A stretch of 64,000 nucleotides of DNA. Source: Dyella jiangningensis (GTDB lineage Bacteria; Pseudomonadota; Gammaproteobacteria; Xanthomonadales; Rhodanobacteraceae). Position 1 is the stretch's first letter. Each line of letters opens with the position of its first letter. The stretch spans positions 248,001 to 312,000 of the forward strand of contig NZ_NFZS01000004.1 in NCBI RefSeq assembly GCF_003264855.1, written 5' to 3'. Below the pieces are notes generated by a model, which worked only from the letters and a program-made list of their open reading frames with translations, was not told the DNA's origin and ran no database searches. The position numbers and the translations under genes are program-made. This document shows, piece after piece, positions 25,401-34,480 of the stretch.

Positions 25401-27429
25401 TGTAGCTCTGCGAGAAGGCCACGCCGGTCTGCAGCAGGTACTTGCAGTAGCCGCGCAGCATGGCGATCTGGCGCCAGCTCAGCTTGGCGCCGAGCACCAG
25501 GCGGTTGAAGCCGTCATTCTCGGCATTGCCGCGCCAGATCTGCTCGAACGCATCCTCGAACAGCGTACCGACCTGCTCCACGCTGAAAGCGAGGCTGCCG
25601 GCGGTCTGCACTTCGAAGTCCTGGATGTACAGCGTGGTGTCGCCCAGGTTCACGTCGTAGAGATGCTCGGTGAGCACGCGCAGGCCGAGGTTTTCCAGCT
25701 GCGGAAGCACTTCGGACAGCGCGATGTCGCCGCCGCTGCGGTAGACCTTGAAGCGCAGCTCTTCCGGACGCGATGCCGGATGGTAGAACGACATGCGCAC
25801 CGCATCGTCGCCCTTCAGCAGCGACAGCTGATGCACGTCCTCGGCGGCGGCGACAGGCGCCACGTCTTCGACGTAGCCGGCCGGCAGCGCCTTGCCGTAG
25901 CGGTTGGCCAGCACCACGCCATCGTGGTCGCCCAGCTTGGCCACCAGCGCATCGCGCAGGTCGTCCTGCCAGTTGCGCACGATCGCGGCCACGCCCTTCT
26001 CGAGTTCGGCGGTATCGAAATGCACCTGGTCGCCGATCTTCGGGCGCACCACCACGTGCAGGCGCACCAGCGCGGCTTCGCCCATCAGCACGGACGAGTC
26101 GAGGTGTTCGCCGCGCATGGCGTCGCGCAGCAGTGCTTCGATGCGTTCGCGCACGGTGGTGTTGAAGCGGTCACGCGGCACGAACACCGTGCAGGTGATG
26201 AAGCGTCCGTAACGGTCGCGACGCACGAACAGTCGCGTGCGTGCACGCTGGCGCAGCTCGAGGATGCCCATCGCGATGCTGTACAGCTCGTCTTCGCTCG
26301 CCTGGAACAGCTCGTCGCGCGGCAGGAATTCGAGGATGTGGCGCAGCGCCTTGCCCGAGTGCGAATCGCGCTTGAGGCCCGAGCGGTCCATCACGTATTC
26401 GAACTTCTGGCGCACCAGCGGCACGTTCTGCGGACGCGACATGTAGGCGCTGGAGGTGAACAGGCCGAGGAAGCGCTGTTCCGCCGCCGGCTTGCCGTTG
26501 GCGTCGAACTTCAGCACGCCCACGTAATCCATGTAGCCCGAACGGTGCGCATGCGAGCGCGCGTTGGTCTTGGTCAGGATGATGGCGTCGGTCGAGCCCG
26601 ACTGCGGCAGGTCGCTCGCCACCAGCGAACGCAGCGAGCGCGGCGCCAGCGAGCGCTCGGCCTTGTGCAGGATGCCCATGCCCGAGCCTTCATCGGCGCG
26701 CAGCACTTCCTCGCCATCGGCCTCGGTCACTTCGTATTCGCGATAACCGAGGAAGGTGAAGTTGTCGTCGGCCAGCCAACGCAGGAACTCGGACGCTTCA
26801 TGCACGGCGGCAGCGTCGATCGGCAGCTGGCGCGACGGCAGTTCGCCGGCGATTTCCAACGCCTTGTCGCGCATCTTCATCCAGTCGTTGACGGCGATGC
26901 GCACGTCTTCCAGCGAATCTTCCAGCTGTGCCTTGAGCTTTTCCTGCGCGGCTTCGTCGGCGACGCGGTCCACCTCGAAGTGCATCACCGATTCCGGCAG
27001 GCCGCCCTCGGCGCCGATCTTCACCAGCTTGCCGGCGGTGTCGCGGGTCACCTCCACCACCGGGTGGATCACGGCATGGATCTGCAGGTGCTCGGCCGCG
27101 ACCATGGTGACGGTGTCGACCAGGAACGGCATGTCGTCGGTGACGACCTCGACGTAGCTTCGTCCGGCATGGCTCTTCTGCGGGTTGACCACCCGCACCG
27201 AGGCACGGCCCGGCTGGCGCTGCTGCATGAAGCCGATCAGGTCGGCGATCAGCGCCGCCCATTCTGCTGCGGTGTGCAGCTCAAGATCGCTGTCTGCGAT
27301 GCGCGCGAAGAAAGCGCTGATAAAAAATTGCGCCTCATCAAGGCGCTGGGTGGGAAATCCGCTTTGCTTCAGTTCTTCGAAAACAACAGTGGGGAATGAG
27401 CTGTTGCTAGCCGCACGAATCGCGTTCAT
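22495..27429 (-). CDS. NAD-dependent glutamate dehydrogenase, large (GDH-180) class
   Basis: Deaminates glutamate to 2-oxoglutarate and ammonium, catabolic direction. A single 1,644-residue chain matches the 180-kDa class of Pseudomonas, Caulobacter and Streptomyces. A long N-terminal regulatory half (ACT-like segments, about 1-700) leads to the catalytic core: [27 protein letters not shown] (substrate and catalytic Lys region, about 840-880), VPVGSKGGF, then the Rossmann stretch [20 protein letters not shown] and [13 protein letters not shown]. The C-terminal 350 residues are the helical domain of this class. The ATG 27429 start is supported by [11 protein letters not shown] with the conserved domain beginning soon after. 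In several bacteria the enzyme is allosterically controlled by amino acids. Confidence 0.95.
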   Translation of the reverse strand: [1644 protein letters not shown]

Positions 27430-28076
27430 GGCATCTACTGTTTTGGGGAGACGGAATGAGGCTAAAAAAGCTTCAAAAGAATACGCTTCGCGTCAGTTCT
27501 AATCCAGCTTTGCGACCAGACCACTTCAGCTGCGGTGTAGCCATGACGCCGTTGCAGCAGAGCAAGGCATGACCCATCCGCATGCCATGGAGGACTTCAA
27601 CGACGGCCTTGCGAAAGGGCTCGCGCAAGACGAAAAAGCCCATCCGCATCGTGTGTTGCCCTTAGCCTGGCGCTTGTCCGTGACCGTCATGTCACAGCAA
27701 TACCAGTGCGTATGTGGCGAATGAAAAGCCGCCGATGCGTTGCGTCGCAGCAGGCAAATCCGCTTGGCCCTCCTGGGTAGAGCGGATCGACGGAAGACGG
27801 GCGGATCGCTCGCTGGGTGCACCGTGGGCAAGCGCCGCAACCGAAAACCATCGCAGGGGAGACCGGACCAACGGCACAGGCCATGCGATAAGGTTGCTGG
27901 CACCATGCAAGACAGCGATATCGGAACGCGGCGTAGGCGTTCCGACACTCTACTTTCACGGAATTGAGCCAAAATTGTGCCCAGGACTGGACTAAGGGGA
28001 CTGCTACCGCTGCCACCTTCCCTCACCCGACATGGCCCAGGGAGTACGAAAGCAGGCTGGAGGCAGGTCCCATGGC
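27430..28076. other. Long intergenic gap, no supported gene
   Basis: About 650 bases between divergent glutamate dehydrogenase and RND pump genes. Several short open frames exist on both strands, but none has a ribosome site, codon pattern or recognisable motif. It should hold the promoter of the dehydrogenase and regulatory DNA for the pump. Confidence 0.5.
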
Positions 28077-28105
28077 TCTACAAATTGTAAACTGTACGGT
28101 ATAGT
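28077..28105 (+). promoter_or_regulatory. Candidate sigma-70 promoter of the RND pump operon
   Basis: TCTACA, 17-base spacer, TATAGT. The spacer contains the AT-rich words ACAAATTGT and GTAAACTGTAC, suited to repressor binding. It would give a leader of roughly 175 bases before the adaptor ATG at 28290. No repressor gene is adjacent. Confidence 0.45.
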
Positions 28106-28289
28106 CCACGCCCGTCTGCTTTTGATCCAAGCCATGGCAGCCGCGCTCCCGTGCTGTTTCAGGCCCCGCGGGGACCTCGAGCCGGCACGGGTTTGCTGTG
28201 TTCCAAAGCTAGCCGGACCCACGGTTGCCGCCCGGAGAGGCGTCGACACGCTGCATCCCCCAAGACACATCAAGAAGAATGGAGCCCAC

Positions 28290-29498
28290 ATGAAGTCCAC
28301 GTCACTGCGCACACTCCTGCTGTGCCTTGGCCTGCTCTCTCTGGCCGCCTGTGGCAAAGGCAAGGAACAAGGCCAGCAGCAAATGCCCACGCCGGAAGTC
28401 GGCGTCATCCGGGCCCAGCCGCAGAGCACCCCGTTGACCAAGGACCTGGTGGGTCGAGTCTCCGCGTTCCGCAGCGCCGACGTCCGCGCCCGCGTGTCGG
28501 GCGTGCTGCTCAAGCGCGTCTACCAGGAAGGCACTGACGTGAAGCAGGGCCAGGTGCTGTTCGAGATCGATCCGTCGGTCTACCAGGCCAGCCTCGCCTC
28601 CGCCCAGGGCAACCTGGCCTCGGCCCAGGCCACCTACGAGAACTACCACAAGGCCGCCGAGCGCTTCCGCAAGCTGCGTCCGCAGGGCTTCGTCTCGCAG
28701 TCCGACCTGGACCTCGCCGAAGCCAATGAGCGCAGCAGCAGCGCGGCCGTGCAGCAGGCCAAGGCCGCGGTGGAAACCGCCCGCATCAACCTGGGCTTCA
28801 CCCGCGTGACCTCGCCGATCGACGGCCGCGCCGGCCAGCAGCAGGTGACCGAAGGCGCCATCGTCGGCAACGGCACGACCGATGCCGGCAGCAACGCCAC
28901 GCTGCTGACCACGGTGGACCAGCTCGATCCGCTCTACGTGAATTTCACCGTGAGCTCGACCGACCTCGATCGCCTGCGCGCCGCGCAGACGGCCGGCAAG
29001 GTGGTGCTGTCCGACCAGAACAAGACGACCGTGCAGGTGACCCTGCCCGACGGCAGCAAGTACGACCAGGTGGGCACGCTGGATTTCTCCGGCGCCACGG
29101 TCGATCCGACCACCGGTGCGGTGAACCTGCGTGCGCAGCTGCCCAATCCGACCCATCGCCTGCTGCCGGGCACCTACGTGACCATCAGCGCCAACCTCGG
29201 CGACCAGCAGAACGTGTTCCTGATTCCGCAGCAGGGCATCCTGCGCGACGTCGGCGGCGCCTATGCACTGGTGGTCGGCCAGGATGGCAAGGTCGTACGC
29301 AAGGACGTCACCGCCGAGAACATGCGTGCGGGCAACTGGATCGTCACCAGCGGCCTCGCGACGGGCGACCAGGTCATCGTCTCGGGCCTGCAGACCGTGC
29401 AGCCGGGTGCGCCGGCCAAGGCCTCGCCGTGGCAGCCCGACCAGAAGGCTCCGGCGGGAGCGGCCGGTAACGCCAAGCCTGCTACCGGCAAGCAGTAA
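28290..29498 (+). CDS. RND efflux periplasmic adaptor (AcrA/MexA family) lipoprotein
   Basis: Membrane-fusion subunit joining the pump to an outer-membrane channel. The 402-residue protein begins with a lipoprotein signal, LLSLAAC (Cys about 20), followed by the AcrA-type EVGVIRAQPQSTPLTKDLVGRVSAF, a coiled-coil hairpin of Ala/Gln-rich helices (about 95-170), the lipoyl motif GFTRVTSPIDGRAG, and beta-barrel segments. GGAG at 28281 precedes ATG 28290. It is followed 14 bases later by the pump. Confidence 0.93.
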   Translation: MKSTSLRTLLLCLGLLSLAACGKGKEQGQQQMPTPEVGVIRAQPQSTPLTKDLVGRVSAFRSADVRARVSGVLLKRVYQEGTDVKQGQVLFEIDPSVYQASLASAQGNLASAQATYENYHKAAERFRKLRPQGFVSQSDLDLAEANERSSSAAVQQAKAAVETARINLGFTRVTSPIDGRAGQQQVTEGAIVGNGTTDAGSNATLLTTVDQLDPLYVNFTVSSTDLDRLRAAQTAGKVVLSDQNKTTVQVTLPDGSKYDQVGTLDFSGATVDPTTGAVNLRAQLPNPTHRLLPGTYVTISANLGDQQNVFLIPQQGILRDVGGAYALVVGQDGKVVRKDVTAENMRAGNWIVTSGLATGDQVIVSGLQTVQPGAPAKASPWQPDQKAPAGAAGNAKPATGKQ

Positions 29499-29512
29499 GG
29501 GAGTCGACAGAC

Positions 29513-32500
29513 ATGCCGAGTTTCTTTATTGACCGCCCCATCTTCGCGTGGGTGGTCGCCATTCTCATCACCCTCGTCGGCGCGATCTCCGTGCTGAACA
29601 TGGGTATCGAGTCGTATCCCAACATCGCGCCGCCACAGGTGGTGGTATCCGCGACCTATCCCGGCGCCAACGCCGACACGGTGGAAAAGAACGTCACCCA
29701 GGTGATCGAGCAGCAGCTCACCGGCATCGACCACCTGCTGTACTTCAGCTCGTCATCGGGCGCCAACGGCTCGGCGTCCATCACGCTGACCTTCGAGACC
29801 GGCACCAATGCGGACATCGCCCAGGTGCAGGTGCAGAACAAGGTGCAGCTGGCACAGCCGCGTCTGCCCACGGCGGTGACTCAGCAAGGCGTGGTGGTGT
29901 CCAAGAACAACCCCGACTTCCTGATGTTCGTCTCGCTGGTGTCGACCAATCCCGACATTGACGCCAATCGTCTCGCCGACATCATCGCGTCGCAGGTGGC
30001 GGACCAGGTCGGCCGCATTCCTGGCGTAGGCAACACCTTCCTGGTCGGCTCCGAGTACGGCGTGCGCATCTGGCTGAACCCGGACAAGCTGCAGGGTTAC
30101 GGCCTCTCCGCCACGGAAGTGCGCAACGCTGTTGCCACGCAGAACGTGCAGTTCGCTGCCGGCTCGCTGGGTGCCGACCCGTCCCCGAAGGATCAGAGCT
30201 TCACCGCCACGGTGTCTGCCGAGGGGCGGTTCTCCACGCCGGATGAGTTCGGCAACATCATCCTGCGCGCCAACAGCAATGGCACCGTCGTCAAGCTCAG
30301 CGATGTGGCGAGGATCAGCTTTGGTCCGCAGACCTATGGTCGTGCCTCCACCTGGAATGGCCAGCAGGTCGGCGGTCTCGGCGTGCAGCTGCTGCCGGGC
30401 GCGAACGCGCTGGACGTGGCCGATGCGGTCAAGGCCAAGATGGCCGAACTTTCCAAGGACTTCCCGGAAGGCGTCACCTGGTTTGCGCCGTACGACACCA
30501 CCCCGTTCGTGAAGATCTCGATCGAGGAAGTGGTGCACACGCTGGTGGAGGCCATCATTCTGGTCTTCCTGGTGATGTTGATCTTCCTGCAGAACTTCCG
30601 CGCCACGGTGATCCCCACCCTGGTGATCCCGGTCGCGCTGCTCGGCACCTTCATCGGCCTGGTCGGACTCGGCTTCACCATCAACCAGCTGACCTTGTTC
30701 GGCATGGTGCTGGCCATCGGCATCGTGGTGGACGACGCGATCGTGGTGATCGAGAACGTCGAACGCATCATGTCCGAGGAAGGACTGTCACCGAAGGAAG
30801 CGACGCGCAAGGCGATGGGCCAGATCACCGGCGCCGTCGTGGCCATCACCGTGGTGCTGGCGGCGGTGTTCGTGCCGTCCGCGTTGCAGCCCGGTGCGTC
30901 CGGCATCATCTACAAGCAGTTCGCGCTGACCATCGCCGTGTCGATGGGCTTCTCGGCGTTCCTTGCGCTGTCGTTCACCCCGGCCCTCTGCGCCACCATC
31001 CTCAAGCCGACGCACGAGCACAAGAAGAACGTCGTCTATCGCGGCTTCAATCGCGTGTTCGATTGGGTGACGCACACCTACAGCGGCCACATCGGCAGCG
31101 CGACGCGCCATGCGCCACGCTGGATGCTGGTGTTCGCGGTAATCGTCGCTTTCACGGGCTTCCTGTACACCAGGCTGCCGACCAGTTTCGTGCCCAGCGA
31201 AGACCAGGGCTTCGCGCTTGCCATCGTCAACCTGCCGCCGGGTGCCACCCTGCACCGCACGCAGGAGGTGATGACGGAAATGCGCGAGCGCCTGAAGCAG
31301 AGCCCGCAGAACGACGCCATCGTCGGCATGTACCAGATCTCAGGCTTCAGCTTCATCGGCACCAGCGAAAGCACGGGCATGGCCTTCATCAAGCTCAAGG
31401 ACTGGAAGGAGCGCTCGATCACCGCGGACGAGCTGATCATGCAGTTGAATGGCGTGTTCCACGGCATTCGCGATGCGCAGATCTTCGTGGTGAACCTCCC
31501 GACCATCCGCGGCCTCAGCCAGTTCGGCGGCATCGACATGTACCTGCAGGCACGCGCCGGCCAGACGCATGGCGAGCTGATGCAGGCGATGGGCATGGCG
31601 CTGGCCAAGGCCAAGGACAACAAGGCCCTGTTCGGCGTGCGTCCCAACTCGCTGCCGGATGCCCCGCAGTGGGACCTGAAGGTGGATCGCACGCAGGCAC
31701 AGGCGATGGGTCTGTCGGTCAGCGACGTCTATACGGCCATCCAGCTTGCGCTGGCGCCGGTGTACGTCAACGACTTCGTGTATGGCGGCCGCGTGAAGCG
31801 CGTCTACATGCAGGCGGACCAGACCTATCGCATGGGTCCGGATGCGCTGCAGCACCTGTACACGCCGAGCAGCCTGGCAACCGGGTCCACCAGCGCGTCG
31901 ACGGTGTCGACCACCAACCCGTACAACATGATCCCGATCTCCAGCGTGGTGCAGTCCAAGTGGGACATGGGCTCGCCTGCCCTCACCCGCTACAACGGCT
32001 ACTCGGCAGTGGAAATCGTAGGTAGCGAAGCGCCGGGTTATTCCACCGGCCAGGCCATGGCGGCACTGCAGGGCATCGTCGAGAACGACCTGCCCAAGGG
32101 CTTCGGCTCCGACTGGACGGGTCAGTCCTACCAGGAAATCCTGGCTGGCAACTCGGCCACGCTGCTGCTGGTGCTGTCGATCCTGATCGTGTTCCTCTGC
32201 CTGGCAGCCCTGTACGAAAGCTGGTCGATCCCGGTGGCCGTGCTGCTGGTGGTTCCGCTCGGCCTGCTCGGCACCGTGGTGTTCTCGATGCTGCGCGGCA
32301 TGCCGAACGACATGTACTTCAAGATCGGCCTGATCACGGTGATCGGTCTGGCGGCGAAGAACGCGATCCTGATCGTGGAATTCGCGGTCGAGCAGCAGCA
32401 GGAAGGCCAGTCGTTGTTCAATGCGGTGATCACGGCCTCCCGCCAGCGACTGCGCCCGATCCTGATGACCTCGATGGCGTTCATCCTGGGCGTGTTCCCG

Positions 32501-32782
32501 CTGGCCATTTCCACCGGTGCCGGCGCCAACTCCCGTCACTCGATCGGCACGGGCGTGATCGGCGGCATGATCTTCGCCACGTTCCTGGGCCTGCTGTTGA
32601 TCCCGGTGTTCTACGTGACGGTGCGCCGCCTGCTGGGCGACAAGCTGGACGAGGCATCGCACAAGATCCGCCAGGCGCATGGCGAGGCGGCTGCCGCAGG
32701 TGATGCGGGAACCAACCCGCCGCAGGATGGCGGGCCGGGCGGCATGCAGCCGTTCGACTCGGATCCGCGCCGCGGCTCGTAA
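29513..32782 (+). CDS. RND multidrug efflux pump (AcrB/MexB, HAE1 family)
   Basis: Proton-driven inner-membrane exporter of 1,089 residues with 12 helices and two large periplasmic loops. It opens with SFFIDRPIFAWVVAILI; the proton-relay pair DD lies in MVLAIGIVVDDAIVVIENVERIM (about 405); GSS and docking segments follow the AcrB order, and the second half has FKIGLITVIGLAAKNAILIVEFA. It probably expels dyes, detergents and antibiotics. The last 45 residues are a Gly/Pro-rich tail longer than in AcrB. No outer-membrane channel gene follows, so the pump must use a TolC/OprM homologue from elsewhere. Confidence 0.95.
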   Translation: MPSFFIDRPIFAWVVAILITLVGAISVLNMGIESYPNIAPPQVVVSATYPGANADTVEKNVTQVIEQQLTGIDHLLYFSSSSGANGSASITLTFETGTNADIAQVQVQNKVQLAQPRLPTAVTQQGVVVSKNNPDFLMFVSLVSTNPDIDANRLADIIASQVADQVGRIPGVGNTFLVGSEYGVRIWLNPDKLQGYGLSATEVRNAVATQNVQFAAGSLGADPSPKDQSFTATVSAEGRFSTPDEFGNIILRANSNGTVVKLSDVARISFGPQTYGRASTWNGQQVGGLGVQLLPGANALDVADAVKAKMAELSKDFPEGVTWFAPYDTTPFVKISIEEVVHTLVEAIILVFLVMLIFLQNFRATVIPTLVIPVALLGTFIGLVGLGFTINQLTLFGMVLAIGIVVDDAIVVIENVERIMSEEGLSPKEATRKAMGQITGAVVAITVVLAAVFVPSALQPGASGIIYKQFALTIAVSMGFSAFLALSFTPALCATILKPTHEHKKNVVYRGFNRVFDWVTHTYSGHIGSATRHAPRWMLVFAVIVAFTGFLYTRLPTSFVPSEDQGFALAIVNLPPGATLHRTQEVMTEMRERLKQSPQNDAIVGMYQISGFSFIGTSESTGMAFIKLKDWKERSITADELIMQLNGVFHGIRDAQIFVVNLPTIRGLSQFGGIDMYLQARAGQTHGELMQAMGMALAKAKDNKALFGVRPNSLPDAPQWDLKVDRTQAQAMGLSVSDVYTAIQLALAPVYVNDFVYGGRVKRVYMQADQTYRMGPDALQHLYTPSSLATGSTSASTVSTTNPYNMIPISSVVQSKWDMGSPALTRYNGYSAVEIVGSEAPGYSTGQAMAALQGIVENDLPKGFGSDWTGQSYQEILAGNSATLLLVLSILIVFLCLAALYESWSIPVAVLLVVPLGLLGTVVFSMLRGMPNDMYFKIGLITVIGLAAKNAILIVEFAVEQQQEGQSLFNAVITASRQRLRPILMTSMAFILGVFPLAISTGAGANSRHSIGTGVIGGMIFATFLGLLLIPVFYVTVRRLLGDKLDEASHKIRQAHGEAAAAGDAGTNPPQDGGPGGMQPFDSDPRRGS

Positions 32783-32804
32783 CCAAGCCGCGCGTCGTCC
32801 AACG

Positions 32805-32836
32805 AAAAGCCCCGGTCGCAGGACCGGGGCTTTTTT
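32805..32836. terminator. Bidirectional terminator after the RND pump
   Basis: Stem GCCCCGGTC / GACCGGGGC, loop GCAG, with an A4 run on the left and a T6 run on the right. It can therefore end transcription from both the pump operon and the convergent diguanylate cyclase gene. Confidence 0.92.
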
Positions 32837-32854
32837 CATGCCTGGTGGAACCGG

Positions 32855-33796
32855 TCAGTCCGCGCAGGCGATGCAGTTGCGCCCGCGCAGCTTCGCCTGG
32901 TACAGCCGCCGATCCACCAGCTCAAGGAACGACTGGCGCTCATCGCCATACATCGGCACCACGGTGCCCACGCCGATGCTCACGGTCAGCGCCTTGCCCG
33001 TCATCGAGCGCTCATGCGGGATCCACTCCTGCACCAGCAACTCCTGGCAGCGCTCGGCCACCTGGCGGGCCGAATCGGCATCGGTCTCCGGCAGCACCAG
33101 CACGAACTCCTCCCCACCGAAGCGCGCCAGGAAGTCGTGGCTGCGGCGCACCGCCTTCTCCAGCACCTTGGCCACCATCTTCAGGCAGTAGTCGCCCTGC
33201 ACGTGGCCGTAGTGGTCGTTGTATTGCTTGAAGAAATCGATATCGATCACCAGCAGCGACAGCGGCTTGCCGCTGCGGCGGGCATCGACCCAATCCTCTT
33301 CGAATACCGCGTCGAAGCGCCGCCGATTGGCGATACCTGTCAAGCCGTCCTTGAAGGAAAGCGCTTCAAGCTCGCGCTGCAATTCGATGAGGCGTTGCTC
33401 GGTGCGCTTGCGCTCGCTGATGTCGAACATGAAGCCGACCAGCGAATCCACGCTGCCGTCTTCGCGACGCACCACGTGCACGACATCGCGTATCCACACG
33501 TAGCTGCCGTCCTTGCACAGCGCACGATAATCCGCCTCGTGGTCCACGCCCGCCTTGGATTGCGCCACGCAGAAATTGACCGCCCACTCGCGGTCGTCAG
33601 GATGGATGCGATCAGCCCAGTCCTGCACGCTGACCCAGCTCGCCGGCTCCCAGCCGAGCAGCGCTTCGATCTGCGGACCGATGTAGGAGAATGACAGACT
33701 GTCCCAATGGATACGCCACGGAATGGCCTTGGTGGATTCCAGCAGGGTCTTGTAGATCGCGCTTTCTTGCTCCAGCGGGGTATCGATTTGGCTCAT
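32855..33796 (-). CDS. PAS-GGDEF diguanylate cyclase
   Basis: Makes the second messenger cyclic di-GMP. The 313-residue protein has a PAS_3-type sensor (about 15-125, with PDDREW and the DYRALCKDGSYVWIRD motif) joined by a short coiled-coil (ERKRTEQRLIELQRELE) to a GGDEF domain. The active-site motif is GGEEF (227-231), a catalytically valid variant. Five residues before it is an intact RxxD inhibitory site, RSHD (218-221), so product feedback is expected. There is no transmembrane segment, so it is a cytosolic sensor. ATG 33796 is chosen over the longer frame because the PAS region starts there. Confidence 0.9.
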   Translation of the reverse strand: MSQIDTPLEQESAIYKTLLESTKAIPWRIHWDSLSFSYIGPQIEALLGWEPASWVSVQDWADRIHPDDREWAVNFCVAQSKAGVDHEADYRALCKDGSYVWIRDVVHVVRREDGSVDSLVGFMFDISERKRTEQRLIELQRELEALSFKDGLTGIANRRRFDAVFEEDWVDARRSGKPLSLLVIDIDFFKQYNDHYGHVQGDYCLKMVAKVLEKAVRRSHDFLARFGGEEFVLVLPETDADSARQVAERCQELLVQEWIPHERSMTGKALTVSIGVGTVVPMYGDERQSFLELVDRRLYQAKLRGRNCIACAD

Positions 33797-34032
33797 GGGC
33801 AGTGCGCTCGCGTCGCAGGGTGGCAGACCCGGACTACGAAGCAACCACCGTGCCGAAGATCGCCGCATCGCTGGAAAACCGCCGGGCGAGGCGATTGCGC
33901 GTCACCACGCCGGGCCGCGGACCGCTTCCACCGAGGTGCCGGCATCGCCATTTCCAGTCAGTTCACGACGCACCTCGACGCTGGGCCGCGTTTGCCGAGA
34001 CTGCCAGCGAGGCGCCGGACCTTTGCAAAAAA

Positions 34033-34416
34033 TCAGGCGATGCGTCCCGACTGGGCCGTGAGCAGCATGGACACTTCCTCGACCGGTGCCCCATGGTTGC
34101 CCATCAGTTTGATGAGCAGCAACACGCCGATGATGGTGATCACCGAACTCACCAGGCTGATGAGCAACGCGCGCTTGTAGGTGGTCACCATCACCATCTG
34201 GATGATGAGCGCGCCGCCGAAGAATCCAGCCAGCGCCGCCACCAGACCCGAGGAGATCACCATGTCCACCAGCCTGGAGAGACAAAGCTGCAGCACCAGC
34301 ACCAACAGAACCGAGCCGATGCTGGTCTTTTCCGCTCCCAGCGCCCTCGCGGTATACATGACCGGAAACACCGCGAGCGCGATCAGCGCCAGCACGACGA
34401 GCAGAAATGTCAGCAT
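34033..34416 (-). CDS. Small membrane protein of unknown function
   Basis: A 127-residue protein with three or four transmembrane helices (LTFLLVVLALIALAVFPVMY; IGSVLLVLVLQLCLSRLVDMV; FFGGALIIQMVMVTTYKRALLISLVSSVITIIGVLLLIKLM). No family recognised. ATG 34416 has AAGGA upstream, and the long hairpin at 34449-34480 lies in its leader. It does not overlap its neighbours. The 236 bases between it and the diguanylate cyclase hold no clear feature. Confidence 0.65.
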   Translation of the reverse strand: MLTFLLVVLALIALAVFPVMYTARALGAEKTSIGSVLLVLVLQLCLSRLVDMVISSGLVAALAGFFGGALIIQMVMVTTYKRALLISLVSSVITIIGVLLLIKLMGNHGAPVEEVSMLLTAQSGRIA

Positions 34417-34448
34417 GGCGCCATCCTTGGCGGGAGGGGGACCACTCC

Positions 34449-34480
34449 CTGGTTGATCGCAAGTATTTGCGATCAACCAG
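34449..34480. promoter_or_regulatory. Perfect 14-bp-arm hairpin or operator upstream of the small membrane protein
   Basis: Arms CTGGTTGATCGCAA and TTGCGATCAACCAG, exact inverted copies, loop GTAT. It ends 32 bases before the membrane-protein ATG on the minus strand. There is no T tract, so it is not a simple terminator; it could be an RNA leader hairpin or a DNA operator. Confidence 0.8.

Noticed and set aside
22702-27399. 1,565-codon open frame on the plus strand
   Set aside because: Exactly antisense to the glutamate dehydrogenase; His/Arg/Gln-rich with no domain. A product of GC-rich codon bias.
27526-28026. Several short open frames upstream of the RND operon
   Set aside because: No ribosome sites, Cys/Arg/Pro-rich, overlapping on both strands; no recognisable family.
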